A DNA stretch of 64,000 nucleotides from Dipteris shenzhenensis (lineage: Eukaryota; Polypodiophyta; Polypodiopsida; Gleicheniales): assembly GCA_047967505.1 (NCBI GenBank), contig CM106538.1, one strand, 5' to 3'. The notes under the pieces are model-generated. The model searched no databases and was not told the origin of the DNA. It saw only the letters and a list, made by a program, of their open reading frames with translations. Position 1 is the stretch's first letter; every line of letters begins with the position of its first letter. Position numbers and translations under genes: made by a program. Positions 32,784 to 44,574 of this stretch are shown here, in pieces.

Positions 32784-33390
32784 GTAAATTGCGAGATACT
32801 CATACGCATCAGGGCTCCTATTCTTGAGGAGGTTCCGCACTTAGTTTTTTTCCTTTTCCCTACGCTCTTTGAAACTCCACTTGAATAGTTTTAAAGATCA
32901 TAGTTTTTTTGCGAAAGTCAAAGCTTACTTTGAACACGGGACTTTTAAAAGAGAATGCAAACACTTATTTGCCACATTCCAATGTTATTCTCTTAGAAAG
33001 ATTTGCTACCGCGTTTTATAAACGGAAATAACGTCTTTCGCATGGTATTTTCCCATAACGCTTTGCTTCCCACACATCCTACAACTTACATTAAAAAACC
33101 ATATTTCGCATGGTATTTTTTTGTGATGCTTTGTTTTTAGCCAATCCTGGAAGCTACATAATAAAGAGATTTTACTGCGGTTTGTATTGTGATTTGGAGA
33201 CTACATTAATTACCAACTTCAAACACCTTACTCTTAAGAGAGATCACCAAGGGAAAATAAAGTGCATCAACTTGGAAAATGTGTCAATTTTTACTGTACA
33301 TGGGAATTAATGCATTTCAATGGATTTTCTTTTGCCACATGCAAATTCCAAAAACTTATCATAATTTTTAAAAATTTTATTTTTCAACAG

Positions 33391-34249
33391 CTAGTTCAAA
33401 CGTAGAAGGACGAGTGGAGAAAGTCACGCACAAAGCGAATCTGGAGCTGGAGGAGCATACATATATGCTGGAGGGAAACAACAATGAGGATGCACCTAGA
33501 AGATTACCTGCACGAAACTACCTAAACACTCCAAACCCAAACTCCCTACCAATACTTTCAATAGATGCATTATCGGAATTTGTTCCCCGTCGCTTTGCTT
33601 TCAAGGAAAAGGTCCTCGCAAAATACGGGACTTTCAAAGCAAAGGATGTTCCATACCCGGTCTACATGCGTGTAGACTTAGCAGACCAAGCTTGTTCTGA
33701 AACAATCACACTACATGTCCCTCATGCATATGTTCTGCAGTTCAAAGATATTTTTGAAGTAGATGATTTTTTCAGAGTTGAGGGACCATCTATTACCAAG
33801 TGAGCTCCAGAAGAAGAGGGGACCTCTTCTTTCTCACTACATGTCGATGCCACTACAACAGTCTTGAAAGCCAAGCCATTTGATGGTGCCATTTCATTTG
33901 TGCCTGATAATGTCATACACCGATGCGGTCTACATGTGTGTAGATTTAACAGACCAAGCTTGTTCTGAAACAATCACACTACATGTCCCTCATGCACATG
34001 TTCTGCAGTTCAAAGATATTTTTGAAGTAGATGATTTTTTCAGAGTTGAGGGACCATCTATTGCCAAGCGAGAAGGGGGGACCTCTTCTTTCTCACTACA
34101 TGTCAATGCCACTACGATAGTCTTGAAAGCCGAGCCATTTGATGGTGCCATTTCATTTGTGCCTGGTAATGTCATACACCGATATGCACCATGGGCTACC
34201 AACCAGATGGAAAACTTGAGGGCATTTTTTATTTCAGTCATTGACACCA
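33391..34249 (+). pseudogene. RPA/OB-fold-like segment with tandem duplication
   Basis: After acceptor TTCAACAG the frame reads NSLPILSIDALSEFVPRRFA, then VDLADQACSETITLHVPHAY, LQFKDIFEVDDFFRVEG. This has the look of an RPA1 DNA-binding OB fold. A 268-bp block (33659-33926) is repeated at 33927-34194; 268 is not a multiple of three, so the duplication breaks the frame. Copy 1 also has TGA at 33801-33803 where copy 2 has CGA. Gypsy A is inserted at 34255; the gene resumes at 41077. Plant Helitrons often carry RPA-like single-strand DNA-binding genes. Confidence 0.55.
33659..34194 (+). repeat. 268-bp tandem duplication
   Basis: 33659-33926 and 33927-34194 are about 95% identical by eye. Copy 1 has a few extra bases after the TGA (GCTCCAGAAGAAG against GAAGGG). 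Confidence 0.85.
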
Positions 34250-34254
34250 TAGCC
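34250..34254. repeat. Gypsy A target-site duplication, left (TAGCC)
   Basis: TAGCC directly before the LTR start TGTTAT; same five bases at 41072-41076. Confidence 0.85.
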
Positions 34255-34715
34255 TGTTATGCTCTAGCCGAGGTAACATGACCTCGGAAGAATCAGTCGA
34301 CATTTCCCTTAAAGGATCTCTGTTTGTAATATATCTGTTTGTGCTTCATGTAAATGATCGGGAGGGAATTAATGTCAAGGTCCTAGGTGAGGGCTCATAG
34401 CACCAAACTAGGTGGATCTAAGGCTAAGGGCCTAATGCAAGAAATGTGCCTAGGGGCAATTGGAATTAAAGTATCCCAAGAGAGGGGTGAAAAGATGCAT
34501 TAGGAAGGCCCTATGATGATGACATGTGGCATCTAGATCCATCTAGGGAGATGGGGCTTGTTGAAGTTAGTGAGAGAAGGAGAATGAACGTGCACGTATG
34601 TTGTTCTTGATTTTAAATTCTCTGAGTGCTCTCACGCTTCAACAGGATTTGGCTGGGAGGTTACTCTGTGGTGCTACTCCCGTGATCTACAGTAGTTAGT
34701 AGAAAGTCTGTAATA
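34255..34715 (+). repeat. 5' LTR of Gypsy A
   Basis: 461 bp from TGTTATGCTCTAGCCG to CTGTAATA; partner at 40616-41071. Ends in TA rather than the usual CA. Confidence 0.9.
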
Positions 34716-34717
34716 GT

Positions 34718-34729
34718 TGGTATCAGAGC
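34718..34729 (+). other. Primer-binding site of Gypsy A
   Basis: TGGTATCAGAGC, two bases after the LTR; complementary to initiator tRNA-Met 3' end. Confidence 0.9.
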
Positions 34730-35832
34730 TATCAGGTTGATGAAAATCCAGAGGCGATGCGTGAAGATGGGTGAAAGACCTGCGAAACGAACAGTAAGGC
34801 TCGTGAATGGGACGTGATCATACGATTACTTCGTGGAGAGAGGTGTGACGACGAACGGCGTGGGCGTGTAACACAGGGATAATTCTGCTACGCGTGACGC
34901 CAAAACGGAATAGAATAAGAGTTAGCGATCTCGGAAGGGGCTAGCAGAAAAAAAAAATTTACAGGAAGAGGGTCGCTGTCCCCTTCGCTATTTCCTACCA
35001 ATTCTACACATAAAAGTTGACGTCGCAAAGGCCTAGCGTGAGATGCGACGTGTGCTTTTAAATGGTCACGGGATTTGGCCGTCTCGTCCGTTGGCGTCAG
35101 GCAAGGATTAGAGGTGGTTATTCATTTGGTAAATCAGGCGTGACGATGGGTGACGTACGGGCAGCGATGGTAGCGTGGTGGCTCGACGGCAATGTATGGC
35201 TTAGTCGAGACTGGGTAATCTAACCGTTGTAAGAGCCTTGGCGATCAATTTTCGGATAGAGCAATATACTTGGAGCTCCCTCCACGACCCACCTCTGGTG
35301 ACCTTGTTGAGAGACTAAAGGAATTGCTGAGTAATCTCAATCATCTGACGCCAGCTGAGAATCTCTTGTTCGTATTAGATTGGAGGCAGCTCCTCAAAGC
35401 AGTAATTAGCGTATCATTCCGAAACAGAGAGCAGGCTTCGGGAACTCGAATTGCGTGGAGCTTCCAGGGAGCATCAAATTTTCCTTTTATATAAAATTTC
35501 AGTTTTCAGTGTGCAGTTTATTATTCCTGTACAGCAAAGGGGAATCTGATTTTTTTTTTTTAAAATTATGGATAGTCTTTGAAATTATGCTTGTGCATAT
35601 GCCTATGTGCTTCAGTCAGAGTTGATTTGCAGGAATTTCCCTAGTATAGGGAAAAGTGGTATTTGGGTTATGCCTGTGTCAAATGCCTAGTCAGTGTGCA
35701 TGTGGGATTGCAAGTATTCCCTAGAATAGGGAATTGTGTCAGAGTGCTAGTACACTGAATTTTGTCAGTTTGTAAATACAGTATTCTAGCGGTGTTTTTA
35801 TTTTATTTTTATTTTTATTTTTTTTTAAAGAG

Positions 35833-36300
35833 AAAACACCCATTGACCTGAATGGAAGCAGAAGAAGGAGCTTCCAGGAGGGACCCTGGTGAGTCAGGAG
35901 TCTGGCCAACCCAGTAGGTGTCGCACCCAGTAGCTCACACCTTATCTGGCAGGATTGCATTACTTGAGGATGCCTTGCAGCAGTTATTAGCACAACAGTT
36001 ACAAGCAAATGCAGTGCAGTCTGAACTTAGAAGAGTGATACACAATATGTCTGCCAGACCTTCTCGAAAACACCCATTGACCTGAATGGAAGCAGAAGAA
36101 GGAGCTTCCAGGAGGGACCCTGGTGAGTCAGGAGTCTGGCCAACCCAGTAGGTGTCGTGCCCAGTAGCTCACACCTTATCTGGCAGGATTGCATTACTTG
36201 AGGATGCCTTGCAGCAGTTATTAGCACAACAGTTACAAGCAAATGCAGTGCAGTCTGAACTTAGAAGAGTGATACACAATATGTCTGCCAGACCTTCTCG
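35833..36300 (+). repeat. 234-bp direct duplication at the start of gag
   Basis: 35833-36066 and 36067-36300 differ by only about two bases (GTCGCACCC against GTCGTGCCC). 234 is 78 codons, so the frame is kept. It covers the gag leader and the coiled-coil start (EDALQQLLAQQLQANAVQSE). Confidence 0.9.
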
Positions 36301-37198
36301 AAATGAGAAAGGAAAGGCTCCAATGGAACCGGAGTCTAGTGTCCATACGATCAAGCCTAGAAAGGCTAAAGTACCTAATATTGCCAATTATAGGCCGGAG
36401 AAGTATTCTGGTCGGATGAATGACCGTAGTTCTGATGTCATTGAGACCTGGTTACACAAATGGGACGAGGCGTTCGCCATTTGTGAAATCAGAAATGATA
36501 TCAAGAAAATCCGCGAGGCCACCCACATGTTTAGTGAGGCAGCGGATCGGTGGTGGATTAAACAAATGAAAGATGGTATAGCATCCACTACCTGGGAGGG
36601 GTTTAAAAGAGAATTCAGGAAACACTTCTTACCTCCTGACGAAGCATCCCGAGCTTGGGATCAGTATAGAAACCTTCATCAAAGAAATTTGTCAGTGGCA
36701 GAATACACTAATAAGTTTCGAGAGAGCGTAATGAAGGTTGATGAACCCCTACCTCAATCAATCCAAGTGAAAGATTTCATATTTGGATTGAATGATCGGA
36801 TTAAAATGGAAGTTCGGGCTAAGTATGCGAACACGTTGGATGATGCAATAGCCATAGCCCTGAACTATGAAGATGCCAAGGGCAGCAGGCCAAGTGGGTT
36901 TGCACAGGTCGGAACCCAGTATGGGTACCAGAAGAAATCTGGGTTTAAGAAGAAGTGGATTAGTAAAGGGAGTGGTTCTCAGCCGAGTGGTCAAGCCAAG
37001 CCGGCGAAACCAGTTGAAACTCCTAAATCAAGTACCACCATTGGAGTGAAGAGGAAAGTAACACCAATGGCAGCCCGGGCTTGGTCAAAGTCTCCCTTAA
37101 ACCCAGAGCAAAGAGAAAAAGCGAGAAGAGAAGGCTTGTGTTTTGGTTGCCTTCAGCCTCATCAGTGGAAGGATTATCCACGGAATAAGGATCGTTAA
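36152..37198 (+). CDS. Gag of Gypsy A
   Basis: An open frame of 348 codons. A helical N terminus (LEDALQQLLAQQLQANAVQS) precedes the capsid-type domain: YRPEKYSGRMND, ADRWWIKQMKDG, FKREFRKHFLPPDEASRAW, YRNLHQRNLSVAEYTNKF. A basic linker leads to the zinc knuckle CFGCLQPHQWKDYP, where the fourth ligand is Tyr instead of Cys (TGT to TAT), so zinc binding should be lost. TAA is followed at once by ATG of pol (TAAATG at 37196-37201). Forms virus-like particles. The start is uncertain because the 234-bp duplication repeats the region upstream. Confidence 0.85.
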   Translation: MSCPVAHTLSGRIALLEDALQQLLAQQLQANAVQSELRRVIHNMSARPSRNEKGKAPMEPESSVHTIKPRKAKVPNIANYRPEKYSGRMNDRSSDVIETWLHKWDEAFAICEIRNDIKKIREATHMFSEAADRWWIKQMKDGIASTTWEGFKREFRKHFLPPDEASRAWDQYRNLHQRNLSVAEYTNKFRESVMKVDEPLPQSIQVKDFIFGLNDRIKMEVRAKYANTLDDAIAIALNYEDAKGSRPSGFAQVGTQYGYQKKSGFKKKWISKGSGSQPSGQAKPAKPVETPKSSTTIGVKRKVTPMAARAWSKSPLNPEQREKARREGLCFGCLQPHQWKDYPRNKDR

Positions 37199-40100
37199 AT
37201 GGCTGAGATGGTAGCCTCAGAATGCGACGTGGAAATGGAGGGAAGTCCCAGAGCGGAACAGATGCAGATTCAGCTAGCGGAATCTTCTCAGAGGTCAGTA
37301 CCTTGTTTGTTATGTGTGTCTGTTGCTAAGCTAGTAACAAGTGCACCTGATAACATCCTATCTAAGCCCGCAGCAACGGGATATACAGCCTTTAATGATA
37401 CGGAGTTAATTAAAATGAAAGGGCAAGTGGCCAATCATGATATCATTGTGTTGTTTGACTCGGCGTCAACTCACAATGTAATTAACTCCAAGCTCGTGAA
37501 GAGGCTGAAGTTAAAGACTAACCCATCTGACTATGCGTATACAGTCAGGATGGCTTATGGAAGTTCAACTGAAGTATGGGACCAAAGGGTTACCCAGTTG
37601 GAGCTTCGTATTCAGGACTATGCTGAGAAGCTTGATTTTGAAATGACTAAGCTTGCTCATGCAGATATAGCCCTGGGTATGGCGTGGCATTCTAGGAAGA
37701 ATCCAGCCATTGATTGGAAAAAGCACGTATATCAATTCAAGATGAATGATGTGCTTTATGTCTTACGAGGTGAAAAAGATGTACCTCAGGGACTGTTGGT
37801 TTCCGTGATGGAAATCCGAAAAGCTCAAGAAGAGTTTTTATTCCTTTGTACAGCATCGGTAGAGCCGGTAGATGATTCTTCGGCTAGCACTGAAGAGGCG
37901 GAGGTGCGTAGACAACTAGAAGAATACCTCAAGTTGGGGCAGATTCAACTAAGTTTCTCACCTTTTGCTTCGCCAGTGATATTAAAGAAGAAAAAGGATG
38001 ATACGTTTCGCCTCTGTATAGATTACAGAGCATTGAATAATATCACTGTTAAGCACAGGTATCCGATGGCTCGGATTGATGATTTGCTAGATGCATTACA
38101 TGAAGCCGTGATTTTCAGCAAGATAGATCTTAAGTGTGGCTACCATCAGATCCGGATTAGAGCCGAGGATGTGCACAAAACCGCTTTCACAAGCAAATTT
38201 GGTCATTATGAGTTTTTGGTAATGCCTTTCGGACTTACCAATGCTCCTGCTACATTCGTCATGCTTATGAACGATTTACTACGTCCGTATATCGGAAAGT
38301 TTGTAGTACATTTTATTGACGATATTCTAGTGTTCAGTAAAAGTATTACTGAGCATCGTGAACACTTAAGAATAGTGTTCAATACTTTGAGGAAAGCCAG
38401 TCTTTATGTAAATAAAAAGAAAACTATACTGTGTATGGTTAGGCTTGAATATTTAGGATTCATAATTACTCCAAAAGGGGGTAGAAATGGATCCAAAGAA
38501 AGTGGCTGCGATACTGACTTGGCCAATCCCTCAGAGTCTGACCGCTTTGCGATCATTCTTGGGATTTGTCCAATTTTATCGAAGGCATATCAAAGGATAT
38601 TCCGAAATAGTATCCCCATTGACTGATCTGACCTCAAACAAAGTACCTTTTATATGGGGACAGAATCAACAGGAAAGTTTTAACACCATAAAACAAGCTG
38701 TGGTCACAGGACCGGTGTTGAAAATAGTTGATCCCCAGAAACCGTTGTTCCTGGAAACCGATGCAAGTGGCATTGCGGTAGGAGCAGTTTTCCTTCAAGA
38801 GGGAAGGCCAGTAGCCTTTGAAAGCAAGAAGCTTTCTCCCTCTCAAAGGGATTGGCCAACTCATGAATTGGAGTTGTATGCTGTTATCCATGCTTTGAAA
38901 ACATGGAGGCATTATTTGTATGGTTCAGAGTTTTATGTGGATGTGGATCATGATACTCTGAAATATTTTTGTAAACAGCGTGACTTGAGGGGCCGCCAAG
39001 CTAGGTGGGCAGAGCTCATGCAGGAGTTTAATTTAACGATTCGGTACCGAAGGGGGAAAGATAATAAGGTTGCTCATGCGTTGTCTCGCATTATGCACAA
39101 TATGAGTTTTACGGTATTAGAGAGTGCTCTAATGACCGAGATTAGAGAAACTCAAAAGGTGGACGAGTTTATCCAGAGCTTATGGCCTAAAGCTCATGTG
39201 TTTAGACCCGGGGAAGAAAAGGATGACCTGGCATCCAGAAAAGGCCAAACATATGCAAGATATACCATAAGGGATGGTATGCTAAAAAGAAATGGCAAGG
39301 CAGTAGTACCTAGTCAGAATGATCTGAGGCAGAGAGTCATTCAACAATGCCATGATAGCCCGTGTGTGGGACATCCAGGAGTCAAGAAGACATATGATCT
39401 CGTGAAGCGAGATTTCTTTTGGCCAAAGATGAAAAAGCATATTCATGAATATGTGACATGGTGTTTTTCGTGTCAGGTAAGTGAGGCCGAGCGGGTGAAG
39501 CCACCCGGACTTTTACAGCCCTTAGAAATACCACTAAGTAAGTGGGAGAGCATTTCCATGGACTTTATTGTAGGGCTGCCTACGACAAGGTGGATATGAT
39601 TCTATCCTTGTGGTGCTTGATCGTCTAACCAAGATGGCTCGCTTCATTCCGACTAGAGAGTCTATTAGTGCCCCGCAAGAGGCGGATTTGTTTATTAGAC
39701 ATATATTTCGTCTGCATGGATTGCCTAGATCCATAGTGTCAGACAGAGATGTCAGATTTACCGGTCATTTTTGGACAGCGGTATTTGAGACATTAAAGAC
39801 AGTTGGGAATGAGTAGTGGGGATCATCCTGAAACGGATGGTCAGACGGAGAGAGTCAACCAGATTTTATAAGATATGCTGAGGGCATATGTGTCATTGAG
39901 GCAACATACATGGGACAAGTGGTTGCCATTGTTAGAGCTTGCCTACAATGATAGAAAACATTCCTCTACAAGGTTCAGTCCGTTTGAGCTGAACTATGGT
40001 TATAGACCAGTAAATCCAACTATAGTTGGAGTACCTTAGAGAGTGCCTAGTGCCGCGAACTTCGTGGTTCAGATGCGGGAGATGCTAGCACTTGCGAGAG

Positions 40101-40600
40101 CTAATATCCGCCAAGCTATGGATAGAGCCAAGGCGTATGCGGATGAAAACCGGTCTATAAGAGAATTTAAGGAAGGAGAAAAAGTTTTTCTCATAGTTCC
40201 TTCGCACTCGAAGTCGTTAACTTCAGGAGAGTGTACTAAGTTATCACCTCGATATTGTGGGCCGTGGTTAATTCTAAAGAGAATAGGCAAGGTAGCCTAT
40301 AAATTAGAATTGCCACAGGGTTGCAAGGTGCACCCAGTGTTTCATGTTTCTTGTTTAAAGAAATTTTTGCATACTGGTGATTCACTAATCAAAGGTGTGG
40401 TTTTGTTTCAGGAAATAGAGGATAATGCAAGGCGCAAACCAACAAGAATCCTGGACCGAGGAACAAAGCAAATACGAAATCAAAAGATACCCACGGTGTT
40501 GGTTGCATAGCATGGTCTGCCTCTATCAGAAGCTACCTGGGAATCCGTATACCAGTCGCGGAGAGTGTTCCCAGACTTTATCATCGAGGACGCTGATGTC
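37199..40600 (+). pseudogene. Pol of Gypsy A
   Basis: Protease region LFDSASTHNVINSKL (DSA instead of the usual D-S/T-G, about 37455). RT: FRLCIDYRALNNITVKHRYP, DLKCGYHQIRI, FIDDILVFSKS with both catalytic Asp. A G5 run at 38477-38481 adds one base and shifts the frame in KGG/EMDPKK. RNase H: FLETDASGIAVGAV and VAHALSR, where the conserved Asp of VADALSR is His. Integrase: HDSPCVGHPG, CFSCQ, then a frameshift near 39595, DRLTKMARF, SDRD, a second shift near 39810, stops TAA (about 39868) and TAG (40037). The chromodomain-like tail (TRILDRG...LPLSEATWE) has TAG in place of Trp at about 40508. Confidence 0.9.
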
Positions 40601-40601
40601 T

Positions 40602-40615
40602 GAAGAGGGAAGGAA
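40602..40615 (+). other. Polypurine tract of Gypsy A
   Basis: GAAGAGGGAAGGAA immediately before the 3' LTR; plus-strand primer for reverse transcription. Confidence 0.8.
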
Positions 40616-41071
40616 TGTTACGCTCTAGCCGAGGTAGCATGACCTCGGAAGAATCGGTCGACATTTCCCTTAAGAGATCTCTATTTGTAATATATCTGTT
40701 TGCGCGTAAATGATCGGGAAGGAATTAATGTCAAGGTCCTAGGTGAGGGCTGATAGCACCAGACTAGGTGGATCTAAGGCTAAGGGCCTAATGCAAGAAA
40801 TGTGCCTAGGGGCAATTGGAATTAAAGTATCCCAAGAGAGGGGTGAAAAGATGCATTAGGAAGGCCCTATGATGATGACATGTTGCATCTAGATCCATCT
40901 AGGGAGATGGGGCTTGTTGAAGTTAGTGAGAGAAGGAGAATGAACCTGCATGTATGTTGTTCTCGATTTTGATTTCTCTGAGTGCTCTCACACTTCAACA
41001 GGATTTGGCTGGGAGGTTACTCTGTGGTGCTACTCCCGTGATCTGCTGTAGTTAGTAGAATGTCTGTAATA
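40616..41071 (+). repeat. 3' LTR of Gypsy A
   Basis: 456 bp, TGTTACGCTC to CTGTAATA; followed by the TAGCC duplication at 41072-41076. Confidence 0.9.
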
Positions 41072-41076
41072 TAGCC

Positions 41077-41930
41077 TTTGTCATCGTGAAGGTGGACCTC
41101 GATGGGCCCCCAACTGATCAAATAATAGTCGCAGACAGCCCTAACCATGAGGATCGTGCAACAGTGAGTGAAGGACACCCAAGCTACGAGGGCATTTTCC
41201 CGCTAAGTTTTCCTTTCATGTTTTCACCTTGATCACTTTGCTTGTTCGTACCTGCTCTCTTTTGTTGCGGACAAGAGGCACACCCTCGCTCGCCTGGTAG
41301 AGGAGTTTGTTGACGAAGGTATTGTCATGTATGTGGCCAAAAATATTTCTTACATGCGCGCGAGGTATGCTTTGGGCATTTTCAATTTCACGATATTAGG
41401 AGCTGTTCTAGAAGGAAACTTGCGAATGACGTTGCACGACGCTTTCATCCGGCAAGTCTCTCAGCTAGTTATGGAAAAAAGGTACGGTGGTCCTTGGTAT
41501 TAGAAAATTGTCCCCGCTCCTAAACAACTGCTTGGACCAAGCATGACCCACTCTTTTCTAGGTTATTGTTGTTCTCCATTTCATCAGCCTCAACAATCCA
41601 CTTGTTGAATATCACTGTGACAACTGTGGAGGCGCCAGAGTCAGCCACGACCCAACACGTCCATATTGTTACAGCTGTGACAATGTACAGAGCATTTCGC
41701 AAGTACCTTGCTTGAAAGGTTGTGTTGTCTTACGGGACGGCACCAGGTTGCTGTTCAAGTTCGTGGATCCCATGTCGATGAGGTGCTTGGCCTCCACTGT
41801 CCTTTCCTGGAATTTCACTGCCATAGTGTTGTGGCAATGCGTTCGATGCTCCTCGACAAAAGGCCCACCGGTGAATTCACAGTGAACAGTTCTGGTTTTG
41901 TTATGACATTCACTGACAGTGTGTAGTTGC
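41077..41930 (+). pseudogene. RPA-like gene, 3' part with zinc ribbon
   Basis: Resumes the gene interrupted by Gypsy A: VIVKVDLDGPPTDQIIVADS (41085-) fits an RPA OB-fold strand pattern. A later segment reads HTLARLVEEFVDEGIVMYVA (41281-) and FNFTILGAVLEGNLRMTLHD. At about 41600-41700 one frame has YHCDNCGG and YCYSCDN, a CxxC...CxxC zinc ribbon like that in the third DNA-binding domain of RPA1, followed by LRDGTRLLFKFVD. Segments are in different frames, so introns (for example AG|GTATGC at 41367) or decay separate them. Confidence 0.55.
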
Positions 41931-42487
41931 ATTAGACATCCCACATTGCTATCCATTGTACAAACATCCCTACTTTTTACTCTACTTTGGCATGACATGC
42001 CTTCTATCAGTTTAGGGTTTACCTGCTTACTGTTTTCACTTCAATGTACATAGGCTTGCTATTGCTACTACAGAATACAAGCACCAGAAAAACTATGAGA
42101 CCACTACCATTGTAAATAGTTCCGTCTTAACAATCTTTTGTACATAAACTTTGAGCTGTGTCATCATTTCTTTGCTTTCGGTTTGTGCGTTTCTCCACGT
42201 CTTGAACCAACACAAAGAATTTCCATTGCAGCTTCATGCTTTTGTGCAGCAGATTGGAGCAGCAGTAAGACCTACCTTGGGCCTATCTTTTGGAGGTGAA
42301 GGATCCGACTAGCTTCACTACACATACTGTACTCAAACCTCCACTCCTGGTTCAACAATGTGGACACCAGTCAACAAGCCCTGTGTCTGACCTCACAGCC
42401 TGCACCTGAATTTTGCCTCCTTGGCCCAATGCAACTTTCCTTGGCATTGGGGAACACTTGGCAAGCGGTACGCACTCGCAATAAGTT
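41931..42487. other. Spacer between RPA-like and Rep genes
   Basis: No coding region supported in 41931-42350; the Rep frame may start somewhere between 42350 and 42488. Confidence 0.4.
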
Positions 42488-44574
42488 TTGCCCAAGTTTG
42501 CCATGGACCCGGGAATTAACTTGGACAACTTCAACGTCCAATGGGACATACACTTTATGGAGGACCATCCATCCAACACTAATTTGCTAGTTTGCTTGCT
42601 AGCTTTATATCCTCAGTGCACATATCAAGAGATGGTTGGGTTACTTGAAATGAGCAATGCCAAGCTCACTTACGAGCAAGACATTTTGGCCGAGAAGACA
42701 CAACTTAGTCTACACCAAGAGAACAACAACCACGCCACAAACTCGGATGCAGCACACGCGCTCCATGGCACGCCCACTTACAGAGACTACGTTTGCAATT
42801 GCATCACTGCACTCCACAATGCTTTGGGTCATTCTTTCTCCATGTTGGTGTACGATGGCGCTACCCTTGCTCAGGCACTACTACTAAATAGTGCAACCAA
42901 GAAACACAAAAGCACATTGTTAATGAATGAGGCAACATGTCCAGCCACCATTGTCCCTCTATCACAAAAGAAGAAAAAACACGCATATCACATTTGGGCA
43001 AAAGAGGACCAAGGCGAACTCATGAAACTATTGCAAGAACATGTGGGTTTGCCAGCAAAATCTGTTGCCAAGCTTTATCGCAACAACCATCTCACATGCA
43101 AGCACGATGCCACCACAATCTGCAACAAGGTTTACAAGCTAAGAACCATCATGTACCACTCAAGCAATTCAGCTATTGGTCCGACAAGTCATGTCTTCAA
43201 TCAGGGTACACATGCGTAAGGGGCAGCTGCAAGGGACGACCCTATGAGCACATAACGCAACTTTGGATACAAACATTGAGGAACTATTGCAATCAAAGAT
43301 TGGTTTCCGAGACTTTGTTTGCCTAAGGACCTCGGCCGATTACAAGCAACGCTTGAAACAAAACGTCTTTGCAATGGTCAGACAACTAGGGCCACCGACA
43401 TTCTTTTTCACGCTATCTGTTGCCGAGAGAAGGTGGGAACCTTTATTGAATTGCCTCTTCAAGCTTCAAAAAAAAACAAGACTAGAGAACACCATGCAGA
43501 ACCAGGATAACAACCGTGAGCTTATCCGGATGGACCCAGTCATGACAACTCAGTACTACGTTCACAAATTCAAGGCTCTGAAAACACTATTGCGACAAGA
43601 TAATACCATCCTTGGGCCAATATGTGACTTCTTCTTTGAAACAGAATTCCAAAATAGAGGAAGCCAGCATGACCACGGCCTGATATGGATAGAAGATGCG
43701 CCAACCGTGGAAACCGCGGCAATGACATTGTGGAAGAATTCATTGACAAATACATCTCCACAGACACCTTGCAGCTCGAAACCTCAAAGAAAGATTTGAA
43801 AAACCATAAACATTAAAAAACCTGCCAAAAAGGAGGGAAAAGCTTCCCTCAATGCAACGAATGAAAATACTCTTGCCACTACCTACCAAAACAAACATAA
43901 CAATGCATAAAACAAAGAAGAAGAAGATAAACGAAGCTTTGCAAGACAAGGCAACAACTAGCTTGACATTCAAACAGTTCTTGCAAAAACCATCAATGAG
44001 CCATGAATACGAAATTGTAATTAGAAGTAGCATTTCACACCCGAAGATCTTTTTGAGACGGCAACCAAGGGATATCCACGTTAACAACTTCAACCCAGCA
44101 TTGACAGAACTTTGGGGAGCCAATATTGATGTCCAATTCATTCTCAACCCACACGGGGCAGCATCTTACTGTACATTGTACATCACGAAGATTAACAAAG
44201 AGACCAACAACGCTGTCAAAGATGCAATTATGCAAAGTTTCCAAAAAAATGCCAATGCAGACGAGCGCGTCAAAAAAGTTGGAAATGCCATTTTCAACAC
44301 ACAACACATCAGTGCACAACACGCAGTTTTCCTATCTTTATCATCGCCTCTCACGAGCACAACAAGAGAGTTCATATACATAAACACAAGCCCTCCTGAG
44401 AATAGGACATTACTACTCAAAAGGTGTATGCAACTTGAGCAGCTACATCCAGATAGTACTGAAATCTTCTTCGATGACATTATTACGAAATATTGCAGCA
44501 GGAACATGCAACTACAAGCCATTTGCTTGGCGTCTTTTGCAAGTAACTATACAATAAAAAGAGGGACAACTAAA
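42488..44574 (+). pseudogene. Helitron Rep domain, N-terminal half of RepHel
   Basis: An N-terminal ORF (42488-43219) of unknown fold with a basic end is followed by the Helitron_like_N part: MVRQLGPPTFFFTLSVAERR (about 43375), GSQHDHGLIWIEDAP with the HUH-type H-D-H (about 43660-43700), a frameshift, EEFIDKYISTDT, HKH and TCQKGGK zinc-type residues with TAA and TGA stops, then VNNFNPALTELWGANIDVQF and YCTLYITK holding both tyrosines of Y2 Rep (44167-44184), AQHAVFLSLSSPLTS and FINT-like FIYINTSPPENR. Role: nicks DNA and drives rolling-circle-like movement. It runs into the truncated LTR of Gypsy B at 44575. Confidence 0.82.

Larger units (their letters stand above)
34255..41071 (+). mobile_element. 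Ty3/Gypsy chromovirus-like element A, complete ends
   Basis: 6.8-kb LTR retrotransposon: 5' LTR, tRNA-Met primer site, gag, pol in order protease-RT-RNase H-integrase, chromodomain-like tail, polypurine tract, 3' LTR. Flanked by the 5-bp repeat TAGCC. The LTRs are nearly identical apart from a short indel (TGCTTCATG against CGCG), so insertion is fairly recent. The coding region is nevertheless broken. It interrupts the RPA-like gene. Confidence 0.93.
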
